From assembly GCA_037013495.1 (NCBI GenBank), contig CM072801.1:14933501-14997500 (forward strand): 64,000 bases of DNA, given 5' to 3'. Positions within the stretch are counted from its first letter, which is position 1; each line of letters opens with the position of its first letter. Shown piece after piece: positions 1 through 10,575 of the stretch. The stretch is from Hippophae tibetana (taxonomy: Eukaryota > Streptophyta > Magnoliopsida > Rosales > Elaeagnaceae). A model generated the notes under the pieces. It ran no database searches, was not told where the DNA came from, and was given only the letters and a program-made list of their open reading frames with translations. A program made the translations under genes and the position numbers.

Positions 1-1501
1 TGTTATGTTTGATCTTATTATCTTATTGACATATTTAGTGCAATAATTGATTTTCAGCTAATAGAAATAGGTAGCGTATTTTCAGGAATGAAAGTTCTTA
101 TTCTTATTTCATCTTTAAATTAAGCAAAAAAAAGTTCAAAATCTTCAATGTTAATGATATCTATAATCTTGTTAAAGATTTCTATCCTTAATATTTTACA
201 CAAAAAAGCTTGAAGATTAAACAACAATTGAAATTCTATGAAATGACTATTGTGCAATACTTGAATTTTCAAAACATTCTTTATCTAAATTGTGTGAAAG
301 AGCTTACAAAAACAAAAAAAAACATCTCAAATATATTATCTAATGGATAGATTAATTCTTTTGGTGGTGACCCTTATGCAAGTTTAGAGTAGGACCAAAA
401 TATCCTAGAAAGGGAGGTTATTTTAAATTTTATCAAATCCTAACCCTAGTTCAAAAAAAGAAGAAGAATTGGTGGTGACCATTATGCAAGTTTAGGGTAG
501 GACCAAAATATCCTAGAGATAGAGGTTATTTTAAATTTTATCAAATCATAACCTTAGTTCAAAAAAAGAAGAAGAAGCACACACACACAAAAAGATGAAT
601 AAAATATTGGTTAAAATATTCTTCAAAAGGTTAGCACAAAAAATACAAGTGCTCATTTGTCTTCTTAATGGATTTTAATAAGAAAAAAAATCCTAACCCT
701 AGTTGAAAACATAGACCAACAAGTATGGATCTAAGATTTATAGAACAAATAATAAAGTATTAATCTAGATAGGGATTTGTGAATCAAATATGGATTAAAC
801 CTCGTTAGGTTTTTAAAGCACTTAATTAAAACAATGATATTATGTAAATTCACATAGAGGTCAATTTAAAAAAAAGGATTCTTAAGTCACATTAAATACT
901 CGCTTGATCGATTGAGATGCATTAAGAATTTGACCAGAGTGTACTTGATTGAAGTTAATCAAACTCTGATTGATTGAGTATACATAGAAATAAACTGAGA
1001 GGGTCTCAATAGACATCAATAAAAGCTTAGTCGATGGAATCTCTTAGTCAATTGTTCGACCAAAGAAAACTTTAGCACCAAAAGTAATTTTAAGTGTTTT
1101 GACCATGTGCTATTGAATGCATGCATGAAACACTATATATAATATTTTTGAAGAATATACTTAAAATACAACTATCCAAAACTAAAGCATTTCTTTGGCT
1201 TACTTTGATGAACTTAATAGCGAGCCTAAAATATAGTTTTCAAATGAACTTTTTATCCATAAAAATCATCAACACTCTTAATTCTTTAAAACAAATTCCT
1301 CTGGAAAAACCATTCTCTTACTACATAACATTCATAGAAATAAAATATTATATTAAAGACCTAATTCTGTAGTGGAACTATCCTATGATCTGGTGAAGTC
1401 ATTTTCAATTTATATGACATACTTGTTGTCAACTAAAAGTCTAAAATTACAATAATAAATCATTACAACTTTGTCTTTGAAGCCTCGTTGTTCATTAGAT
1501 T
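1..1501. other. AT-rich non-coding stretch
   Basis: No gene is recognisable. The only longish open frame (1121-1372) has low-complexity composition and no family resemblance. Positions 900-1075 hold several GATCGATTGAG-like motifs; similar motifs recur near 39295-39340 and 42690-42800, where they lie in or beside copia LTR-like sequence, so this is probably old LTR material. A 108-bp tandem duplication is listed separately. Confidence 0.5.
361..576. repeat. 108-bp tandem duplication
   Basis: Two adjacent, nearly identical copies begin with GGTGGTGACC at 363 and at 471, so the period is 108 bp. Each copy runs through a 'gtaggaccaaaatatcc' core to a run of A followed by AAGAAGAAG. A short CA run follows the second copy. 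It overlaps no recognisable gene. Confidence 0.85.
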
Positions 1502-3138
1502 TGATAACGATACACTATTTTGACTTATATTTTGCTAGAATTTTAAGTGTTAAATTTATGTTTTATTTTACAACTACATTGTTTTGGAATGTATTTTCAT
1601 ATTTCGTAGAATAATGTGCTTTTGAAAGAATATTGGACTAAAACAAGCAAAAAATGAAAAATGGGACAAGAAATGAAAACTTAGACAAGTCAAAATAACA
1701 AAATGTCAAGTCATTAAGAAATCAATGCACGCTGTGGCCCAGACATTCACATGCCACGATGAGGCATTCTTGGGTGGCATTTGGTGATTCAAGATTAAAA
1801 CACACATCGAAGTACAAAAATGCATGTAGTGATGTAGGAATCTTAGTTTGGACTTAAGTATTTGGTTTTTGTATTGTGCCATGGTGCAAATAAAACGTAT
1901 TATGGCCCATATATGTTGACTAACTATATGCATACATAAGGTCTTTTACTCATTATTTACCATAACCTAACCTATAAATACACTATAAAACCTATTTCAA
2001 ACACATCCAATCACTAGTATCCAAATTCCATATTCCATAATAAAGAAATTAGCGAGAAAACTTCCATTTATGAAGTCTTTTCAAGGATTTGAAGAAGGAG
2101 ATCAACCAGTTTAAGGATTTAGGGATCGTAGAACAAAAATGGGTATTATTATTATTAGATTTTTTCTCACACTTGAAAAAATATCAATTGAAGCAGACAT
2201 TTTCTTCAAATAACAAAAGGTCGGGTCAACTATTCAATAAAATGAATTAAAGCATGCTTCTCATCTCTTTTTGAGAAACAAGTGAGCTATTTCTTTGCAA
2301 AATTGTGCTCAATTTCATATGTGACAATTTCGTCAAGATCCCTTCTTTAGTTGGGGGAATAATTTGCACGAATCAGATTTTTTGAGGAACATATTGAGAG
2401 AGAATTGAATTTTATTAGACAATGTGTCTTATGACATGTCTTTTGTAATTGCAATAATTTAATTAATTTAATTATGCTAGGTTAAATTTTGTGTATGTGA
2501 TTGTAGTTGATTTATTTCTTGTTCATGTTTCTTGAAATCTTTAATTATAAATTAATAATGTATTAAATCTTGATTTACGATTAAATAGAATATTTTAGAA
2601 CTAAGCATTAGATACATCATTTGTGTTTAATTATGCATTTATAAACAAAAGTCTAATTTAATTGTATTAATTAATGTTAAATTAGATAGTTTATTTTTTT
2701 ATGTTTATCAATTACTTAATTTAAAGCCCGATTTAGGAAATTATTAGTTAATGGAAAATATTTGGAGCTCCCCGTGATCATTAGAGGTTCTCTTATTTAA
2801 AAAAAAAATCAATAAGTCTAACTTTTGAAACCATATTTTGAATATCATTTAATTCGTTCTTTCATTGAATAGATAGCTAGCTAATTTCAAACATTCGTTT
2901 ATCTATATTTATTTGGTTATAGTTTATCTGCTTTATTTTATTTATTTAATCATTTTGAAATTTGTTACCTTTTTCTTAAACTATAATTGTTAGAATATTT
3001 AGGATTGTTTGTTTAGCTAAATAAAAAATAATTTGATGTTTTAAAACATCTGTTCTTTTAGAGAAAAACCTTATGATAATCTTATAATTAATTTACTAGT
3101 GATTCGTGCAATTGCGAGCAATTAAAATTTGTGTATCA
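1502..3138 (+). mobile_element. Old Ty3/gypsy-type LTR (remnant)
   Basis: The segment begins TGATA and ends TATCA, a 5-bp inverted LTR terminus. It contains GTGATTCGTGCAATTGC close to its 3' end, matching in position and reverse orientation the 'gcaagtgcacgaatca' block near one end of the LTRs at 8986, 14483, 16489, 48793 and 58438. A degenerate tRNA-Asp-type primer site follows within a few bases. I infer an old, plus-oriented LTR distantly related to the young family in this window. No second LTR was found, so the boundaries rest on these motifs. Confidence 0.5.
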
Positions 3139-3228
3139 AATTGTTGTCACCGTTGAAAAGAACAAACAATATATTGCTAAGATGTTAAAGAAAGAGTTTA
3201 GTGGGAGACAACCCATTATTTTAGGTAA
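3139..3228 (+). mobile_element. Degenerate primer site and internal stub of the old LTR element
   Basis: Immediately after the LTR end, 'gtcaccgttgaaaag' resembles the tRNA-Asp primer site TGGCGCCGTTGCCGGGG. At 3181-3225 a 'gatgttaaag...gtgggagacaaccca' block matches, in opposite orientation, the conserved internal block at 12781-12840. Most of the internal region between these two landmarks is missing, so this is a heavily deleted element. Confidence 0.4.
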
Positions 3229-4095
3229 TATTTTTCTTTTTCTTTTAGTTTAGTTAATTTTTTATTTACCTCTTTTCAATGTTTTTCCGAATATATGCAT
3301 AGTTGAAAACATTGAGGATATACTATAATTTCAATGAACTAATATAATGATATTTTAGTATATTTGTTAAATAGTTGATTTAAAATTATGAGTTTTAAAA
3401 TGAATTATTACTGGTTAGAAAAAAATTTGATTAATTTACCAAAAATAATGCTATTAAGCCAAAAGCTTCTAAAATTATAATCTAAACAAATTTAATTGTA
3501 ATTATAATTAGACAATTTTGAATTCTTTACTTTCTTGAATAGGCTACTTTCTATGTATATGCAAAATTTGGAAGAACAATCTAGGTAAATAAATGGAAGA
3601 TCATAAAAGAGGCTATTATTATTGAAACTATGAAAAAGGATGCTTGTGTATTAATATATTCATCAATTTTTACTTATTTACTTCTTGTAATTGAATTCTC
3701 CCATACACTATAATTTCAATAAATTAATATAAATTTTCCTTTCTCAACAAAGAAAATTTTGAGGATAATATTTGGAGAAGACAAATAAACTTTTCAGAAA
3801 AAAGAAAAGAAGAAGGGTAAGACTTTAAAAAAAATATAAATTGATTTATAGATTCTTTTAAATAATTACGAATTCCATATAGTACTATACTAATATAACT
3901 ATGTATTTCCTTCTCAGAAGCAACAAATTGGAATCTATTCTTCTAGCACTAACAAGGTTAGAATCTAATTCTTTCCTCAACTTCAATCCTCACAAGCTAG
4001 CTTATTAGAAAATATAAACTCCCTATCGTTAAAATGAATTTTTTCTTTTTTAAATTATTAACCATTAATTTTTTTCTTTAATATTGTAATTAATT
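3229..4095. other. Non-coding, AT-rich; downstream flank of HIPP gene
   Basis: I see no open frame, RNA gene or terminal repeat here. It includes the presumed 3' flank of the minus-strand gene ending at 4096. Confidence 0.5.
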
Positions 4096-5240
4096 CTACA
4101 TTATTCTACATGCATTTGGATTTTCATCACTAAAAATAGAAGTAATATTTCCATTAACATAGTTGACATTATTGTAATGATCCTCATGATAATGATAAAA
4201 TCTGTTGTAATTTATCCTTTGTGTTGGTGATGTCAAGTACTCATGATAACGATTTTCAGTCACAGAAGGTTTTCGTCTGTATGTGTTGTAGTAGTAGCTC
4301 TGTGTGACATAACTGGGTTGAGCTTGTGTCCCAGGTTTATGAGAATAATAGCCTTGACCATACATGTGATCATATGACCCGTTCCAATACTCTCTATAGC
4401 CATAATTATCTGGTGGGTGATGGTGTATGATATGAACTTCCCCAACATGACTTTTATTTGGTCCTGCAGATGAGGAACCTGATTGCTCATCATTTGTCTC
4501 TGTAGGAGCAGAGGATGATGGGGCTGCCTCTGCCTCTGCTGGTGGATTTTTGGGCCGCGGAAGAGGTGGGTCTTTTGTCGGCTCAGCTGGCGGTATGACA
4601 GCGGGTTCAGCATTTGGTGGTAGAGGGTTGGCTGAGTCTGGAGGAGGTGATTGACGACTTTCAGGTGCATTTTCTTTTGGTGGAGCTGCTTCAGACTCTG
4701 TTAATTCTGTATGTGAAAAAATGGTTGCAATTTTTCTTTTTTTCTTTATGGCTTTTACTATCTTCTCTAAATCCGCCCGTCCAATTACTGTTATTTTCTG
4801 TTTTGGGTAGTCAATGTATGTTTTATGTACACCTGTGAAACAACAAATGAACAATGTTTAATTTAGTCATCTTAGAATTACATCATTTTTTGTAAAATAC
4901 ATATGTTCAACAAAAACGACATGGACATCATAGTAAAAGTTTAGATAAATAGGCATGTATATATGATACGACACTTTCAGCCAAGTTTATGTAACAAAGA
5001 TGTTAACAAAATCAACAATTGGTTACCTTTGATATCACTGAGTGATTTCATGAGTTTCTTAACACACCCTTTACAGTCCAATCGGACTTGTATTTCAGTA
5101 ATTCGAGGTTTCTATATTTGAATATAAGAAAATTAACAACACTCTTTAGAAAGTTTAATGATCTAAATTTATAAAAAAAAAGTAACAAAATTAAATAGCT
5201 ATATGACTTGAGAGTTACATACCTCTAGTTCGGGAACCAT
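4096..5240 (-). CDS. Heavy-metal-associated isoprenylated plant protein (HIPP), three exons
   Basis: Exons on the minus strand are 5223-5240, 5027-5111 and 4096-4832; all junctions are GT-AG and the joined frame is 279 residues. Exon 1 encodes only MVPELE. Residues 7-77 form one HMA domain with the metal-binding LDCKGC motif (Cys19, Cys22) and the family-typical segment ending KIATIFSHTE. Residues 80-150 are Pro/Glu/Ala-rich and 155-275 are rich in Tyr, Asn and His. The protein ends CRIM, a CaaX-type prenylation box, which with the HMA domain defines the HIPP family (known role: membrane-associated metal binding or metallochaperone-like functions). The frame is intact and I see no disabling change. 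The specific metal or partner cannot be inferred. The start was chosen because MVPELE followed by a splice donor fits the conserved N-terminus of this HIPP subgroup. Confidence 0.88.
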
Positions 5241-6224
5241 GAGGATATTAATTGAGAGAAAAGAGAAAGAATGAAGGCAGAGTTGGAGACAATAATCAAA
5301 AGAGGTGGTATTAAATATGTAATAAGGTAAAGGAATATTACAACGTAAAAAGGATTGGGTCATGAAAGGAATAATCACTTTTTGGGAAAAAGGGAAGGCA
5401 AGAGTAATGATGTGGTTCATTAGTAGAAAAATATTAAAACGGTGTCTTTTTAGTCTATATGGATTTAATCTTATTTGAAGGAAATTGAAGATTTTCAATC
5501 CAAATTTAATTGAAACTATTTCGAATTTGAATAAATCAAAAATTTAGATATGAATATATTGATATTAAAATTTATTTATAAATTATTTTCATATACAAAA
5601 TTCGACGTATATAAATTTAAATTTTAAATTGATATTTTTATAATAAATATTATTAATTATAATTACAATTAAAAAAATTAAAAAAAATACAAAATATGTC
5701 TATACAATTATTAAATTATTATAAAAATTTATATTTATTTTTTATGTTAAAATAATAATATAATATAATTATGGTATATATAATATTTATATATTACATA
5801 ATATAAAATAAAATATATATTTATTTATTATTTAATATTAATTCGGTAAAAAAAAAGTCTAAGTAGCGACGATGAGCAATGGTTAGTATCAAGCAACGAT
5901 GGTGGAATATCTATGAGGTACGGAACTTCTTTACGATATGTTGAAAATGGAATGAACTTCAAAGAGATTCAAAACAAGTTTTTGGAAAGGATTGCAAGCA
6001 ACGATGGTAGAAAATCTATAGTCTTCATCGTCTCCTTTTTTATGTTATGCCTTCCTCTCTGCTGATCTTTTGAAATGATATTTTTATTTTTGGGTTTGAA
6101 GAGAAATAAAGAAACTAATGGGTTGGAGATAAATATATATGGATATTGGTTTTTGAAATATATGGGATTTTGGTTTTATTTGGTTGAATATTTTGTTTTT
6201 GAAACAATTGGATCAATGAACTAT
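5241..6224. other. Upstream region of HIPP gene and AT-rich spacer
   Basis: The first few hundred bases should hold the HIPP promoter, but I could not single out a convincing TATA box. From 5520 to 5850 the sequence is almost pure A/T with many TTAAAT and ATATAAT runs. Open frames at 5199-5498 (minus) and 6075-6278 (plus) show no family resemblance. Confidence 0.45.
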
Positions 6225-6800
6225 GCTCTAATACCATCTTTAAAGTCAAGAATAAATATTTTTCATCTCTTTTTCTAGTATGTATGTACATGGTATATAT
6301 AGATAATATTCAAATCATGATAGCTGATTACATTAATCCCCCAAACAACTAATACATTAATCTCCGTAACGGCCAAAACATTAATCACCATAATAGAGTG
6401 AGAGAGAACATTACTTTATTCATGCTAAACACTTTATTTATACAACTATTATACTTTCTCATAAATGTTTATTTATCTCACACTTTTCTTAATTTTTTCA
6501 CACTTCTCTTAATTTTTTCACACTTACTCACATATACATAATTAGACACCACATCTCCTATATATACTTACTTAAAGATGCATCTAGGTTTCTCTACACA
6601 TTATTTATCTAAATTTCTCTACTCACTACACATATAGATTTCTCTAGATACTCTCTGTTCCTTTGATATAATCATACAATTTAATAGATGTTTCTAGAAA
6701 GTTAGAGATAAGTGTTGATATTTTAACACTCATCTCAAGACTTACTCTTTCGTCTTCTCTTTTACTCCATCAATATTGTAAGTTTAGTTGTACTCGTGTT
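6225..6800 (-). mobile_element. Possible Ty1/copia LTR fragment with primer-site-like motif
   Basis: GCTCTAATACCA at 6225-6236 is, on the minus strand, TGGTATTAGAGC, one base from the initiator-Met primer site TGGTATCAGAGC used by many copia elements. The sequence to its right would then be a minus-oriented LTR, but I could not find a clear TG...CA boundary or a partner LTR. It holds repeated 'tttttcacactt' and 'tttctcta' runs. This is a weak call. Confidence 0.3.
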
Positions 6801-8202
6801 TGTGTGTTGGCATCTCATTTGCAAAACATGATATCTATTTTATTTTACTCAGTGTTATGTCATTCTTTATGTATGATTAGTTACCGTAAATAAGTAATAT
6901 ACCCACATACATAGTTAGGTACACTTTATATGCAAGCATGTTTACATAGATCATGGGGTTGTTTTTTGTAGTGTGCATACTAAGTGAAGTGTTGGTTTTT
7001 TGATGAGCAAGTGTACGAGTGAGTTAATGTTGTTACTTATGCTTTTGGTTCGTTTTGGCTGTAGGTATTTATGGAAAGTACTTGGTAATTTTGGATCGAA
7101 AAAATGTGACTTTTTAGCACCTTGCCACAAAGCTTTTCACCAACCTCACTACCACCCTTAACAAGGTGGTTGAAGAGGTGGACAAAAATTAAGCTCTATA
7201 AATACCCCCAATTATTCTTATTTGGTATCCAAAAAAATGTAGCTAAGCTCTATCAAATTGACATCTTGTTTTTTTGTTTCTAGATCACTGATACCTTATG
7301 TGTTGTTTGGCATTAGTGATTCGTGATTTTATGAGAAACACATTAATTGTGGGTCATGAGTACTCGAGGTGGTATTTTCAAGTGGTTTATATAAGATGAG
7401 CCATGTGTCAACTAGTAGTTGCCTTCATGAAACTTTTTATATGTGGGATCCTCTTTCCGAAAGTGGGTAGAGTTAACATTCTTTGAGTTCTAACATCTTG
7501 GACTACATGTCCCTTGGTGGTTTATGGTAGACTATGTGTCCTTTGTTATTTATTACATGTTCATATTTGAGGGTGTTCTATTAATTATGTACATCAGTCA
7601 TTTTTGGGTGGTATTGGCTTTGAAGGTGAGCTGAGTTCGTGTCTCAAACCAAGTCATTGTAAAAGCAAAAAGAAAAAGTAGTAATAGACAGATAGGACAA
7701 TGGTACAACTAATATAGGTATTGGTGGTTTTATTTTCAATCATAGTTGTAACTATTTTATTAGTTAGTTGTTTGTTTACTACTAGTAGTTGTTTTAAGTA
7801 ACCCTAGGATGTTACCACATAAATAGGATTTCTAAATGAGTTTATCTCATTATATTTGTTATTATGCATGCTTGAATGAGTGGTTAGTACAATCAGAGTT
7901 TAAATGGTGTTTGTTTTTACACACCAAAGTTTATACTCAAATTAGAAAGATTTTATTGATTATTGCATGTTTTTTTGGTTTTTTTGATTATATGTACTAT
8001 TGCTATGATTATTAGTTATGTTTTATCTATAAGATGTTATGCATGATCAGATTACATGTAGTCTAATCTGAGTGTCCATCTTGTATGATCCAACGTACTA
8101 GATGTAGACTCTGTTGAGAAAACGTATTTGTTACATGTTGGTGCATGCTTTCTTTATTTTCAATGTACCATGTTTATGCTATAATAAATTACTCTCACTA
8201 CT
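6800..8202. mobile_element. Old large LTR-like repeat, left part (split by CACTA)
   Basis: This stretch matches 54410-55470 in the same orientation in ordered blocks: a 'gcaaaaca' start, a 'tacactttatatgcaa' block, a 'tataaatacccc' TATA-like block, a 'taccacataaatagg' block and a 'tgattattgcatg' block. A reverse copy of the 'taccacataaatagg' part also occurs at about 42830-43020. The sequence continues after the CACTA element at 26547, so both parts belong to one older repeat. No coding region is visible. Confidence 0.5.
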
Positions 8203-8205
8203 ACA
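8203..8205. repeat. Target-site duplication TCT, left copy (CACTA)
   Basis: TCT lies directly before the left terminal inverted repeat and directly after the right one (26544-26546). A 3-bp duplication is the rule for CACTA elements. Confidence 0.85.
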
Positions 8206-8219
8206 AAAAGAGATATTTA
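8206..8219 (+). repeat. CACTA left terminal inverted repeat
   Basis: CACTACTACAAAAA is a perfect inverted match to the last 14 bases of the element (26530-26543). Confidence 0.95.
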
Positions 8220-8262
8220 AGTTGCTATGTAAATTCAGTTTTTTGGAAAAAACTGACTTATA

Positions 8263-8400
8263 AAGAATTTAAAGTTGGTTCGATGTAGAACTGACGCTAT
8301 CCACATAAGACGTAGCGTCAATTCGCCACATCAACCAACGCTATGTCCTACGTGGATAGTTTCAGTTCACCACGTCAACCGACGCTACGTCTTACGTGTA
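8263..8400. promoter_or_regulatory. CACTA left subterminal repeat array
   Basis: Several short repeats in both orientations, built on AACTGAC, GACGCTA and ACGTAGCGTC, are clustered here, for example two near-copies of 'caaccgacgctacgtc' and 'caaccaacgctatgtc'. In En/Spm elements, clustered subterminal repeats bind TNPA; that role is inferred here from position and arrangement. Confidence 0.6.
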
Positions 8401-8744
8401 TTTTTTAAATTAAAAAATGCATGTAGTTTACAATTGAATTTTTTTTAGGCACAATATTTTTTTAGGTCAATTATTATTTTATTTGACTATTTAAAATTTA
8501 AGTTAGATATATATATATAGTATAAATTTTATTTTTTTAGACAATTGGTTTTTAAAATGATATAATTTTCTGTATTTGTTTGGATATTTAAATTTATATA
8601 CGTACGTACAATATATCTTTATTTAATTTTGTGTATTTATTTTGGATATTATTTTAAAATTATTTTTTTTTCTTTTTTTATAGTATATATATATATATAT
8701 AAGTTTAAATAAAATAATAATTGACAAAAAAAATCAATTTTAAA

Positions 8745-8826
8745 TTGCGTGACTAGCATCGGTTCGCCCCGTCAACCGACACTACCTCCACGTGGATAGC
8801 GTCGGTTCACGTGGCGAACCGACACT
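8745..8826. promoter_or_regulatory. CACTA second subterminal repeat cluster with palindrome
   Basis: Copies of GTCGGTTC and GAACCGACACTA form imperfect palindromes around a CACGTGG core (8796-8826), with a related inverted pair at 8756-8786. This resembles the array at 8263-8400 and is probably part of the transposase-binding end of the element. Confidence 0.55.
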
Positions 8827-8980
8827 AGCCATAATAATATTATCGTTATGCTTTCTTCTTCATGATTGAATTTAAAAGAAATTCATTTCTCTTCCCTTTT
8901 CTCCCAAAACCGAGCTCTCACCCACACTCTTTCTCAATTTCTAGCCACCTCCGACCACCATTTCCAATGTCGTTTTGTGG
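8827..8980 (+). promoter_or_regulatory. Leader or promoter-proximal part of CACTA TNP2 gene
   Basis: Pyrimidine-rich sequence with TTTCTCTTCCCTTTTCTCCC lies between the subterminal repeats and the nested insertion, as expected for a transcript leader. The insertion at 8986 separates it from the coding part that starts near 18984. Confidence 0.35.
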
Positions 8981-8985
8981 GTTAT
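8981..8985. repeat. Target-site duplication GTTAT, left copy (LTR composite)
   Basis: GTTAT directly precedes the first LTR (8986) and directly follows the third LTR (18462-18466). No such duplication brackets the middle LTR. Confidence 0.9.
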
Positions 8986-10269
8986 TGATGAGCGAAAACC
9001 GGCATCGCCGATTCTTGCCAATACTTTGGTTTTAATATTTATAAAACTCTCGTAAGTGCACGAATCATTTCGTAGAAAATGATAAGTATACTCTCAAGGT
9101 CGATCTAAGGAAGGAATGTGTGTGGTTTTTAATTTATTATTCAAACTTTTAAAAACGAAATTAAATCCTAAACATCCTGTCACGATATTTTGGGGTTTTT
9201 GTGTTTTTAATCTACTTACATAAAAATAAAAATAGATTCAATAAACATTTATGCAAATTTTATCTTTTATAATGGTGAAGTATTTATGGATATAATAACT
9301 AAGTTAATTATGCTTGCTCATATTATCTAGGTTATTAAAGATATGAATTGATATTTATTGATTCTCCCTTTTTTTGTATGAATACCATCTTTGGTGGGGT
9401 TAGATATTCTTTGTTAACTAAACAAATCAATTAACACCTATGGGTGGGGTTGATAACTAATATGCTTAATTAAATTAATTCCTTTTTCTAAGAGATTGAA
9501 AATGAACCATTTAAATGCCACCTCTGGTGGGGTTAGACAGTTTAAACTTTATTCAAGGTGTCCAAATTAAACCTAAGAATTTAGTTATCCGAGTACTAAC
9601 TTTCAAGTTTTAAAACCACTACCGAAAACATGTTGTCAATATATTTTTAGATAATAATTCTTATAAAAACTTTTGAAATAGAGCTTCACTCTAACTACCG
9701 GGCGATTGTACCATCAAATAAAAGAGCACTACTCTAAATCAGACCGGATAACTAAACTTTAAAATCTAATTTTCAGGTTTAAGTTTGTAATGAAAAATAA
9801 TATATTTCTCTCTAACATTCTTAATATAAAATCTTGAATAAAAACAAAATCAATTCATTTTAGAGATTTTTACCTATTTAATATTTCGCAAGCATAACAA
9901 CGTTATTATTACATCATGTTTACTAAACAGCCAGCACAGTTAAATTTAATCACAGACAAATTAAATATAACATGTAAGAATAAAGCATAAAAAATAACTG
10001 TAAAGAAAATAAAATCCTTACAGAAATTCGACGCTATTCCCATTGCTGGAAAAACTCCAAGCAGAATTTGCACTCCCATTTATTGATTCAAAAAGCTAAA
10101 AAATTACATAAACATAACTAGTTCTTCCCAAAAAGGGAAGAACTCTAAAACTAAGAGAATTGAACTAAAAACTAAGAAAAACTAAAAAAAACCTAAAAAT
10201 CTAAGAAAAGAGAGAAAAGAATGTATTTGGAGGTGTTGAAAGTGTGTTTTGAAGTGAAGGGAAGGAGGG

Positions 10270-10384
10270 TATTTATAGGTGAGGATGGAGAGAAAAAATG
10301 AGTAAACAAATGTTTAAAAAAATGTAAAAATGCGTAATGGAAATGCTGAGGTCATTGATGACGTCATGGGGGCGGCTGCACGTG
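10270..10384 (-). promoter_or_regulatory. LTR promoter: TATA box, CRE palindrome and G-box (LTR 1)
   Basis: On the minus strand a TATAAATA box (10270-10277) lies about 80 bp downstream of the perfect palindrome TGACGTCA (10359-10366) and of CACGTG (10379-10384). These are classic bZIP/bHLH target sequences in plants. The same arrangement recurs at 15739-15746 with 15816-15823, and the CRE and G-box at 17988-17995 and about 18007-18012. The solo LTR (50140-50180) keeps the G-box but has lost the exact CRE. Responsiveness to any signal is inference. Confidence 0.6.
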
Positions 10385-10416
10385 AAAAATGGGGCGAAAA
10401 GGCATCGGCGCGCGCG

Positions 10417-10575
10417 GATGAACAGTAACCGCGGGCGCAGTTCTACGCGGATGAACAGTAGCCGCGCGCGCAGTTCTGCACGGATGAACAGTAGCCGCGC
10501 GCGCAGTTCTGCACGGATGAACAGTAGCCGCGCGCAGTTCTGTGCGGATGAACAGTAGCCGCGCGCAGCTTGGCG
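10417..10575. repeat. 33-bp GC-rich minisatellite in U3, five units
   Basis: Units starting with GATGAACAGTA occur at 10417, 10450, 10483, 10516 and 10547 (periods 33, 33, 33, 31). Each is followed by a CG-dense part such as GCCGCGCGCGCAG. This GC-rich island contrasts sharply with the AT-rich surroundings and lies directly upstream of the TATA box. Open frames across it on both strands are by-products of the repeat. Confidence 0.92.

Noticed and set aside
4260..4838. Open frames overlapping the HIPP gene (4260-4670 minus, 4614-4838 plus)
   Set aside because: Shadows of the HIPP third exon in other frames with no family signature.
8300..8400. Possible bacterial-type operator or riboswitch palindromes
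   Set aside because: They lie just inside a CACTA terminus and recur as subterminal repeats, which explains them.
10417..10575. Possible CRISPR-like array from regularly spaced repeats
   Set aside because: Units are contiguous tandem repeats with no unique spacers, in a plant retrotransposon LTR.
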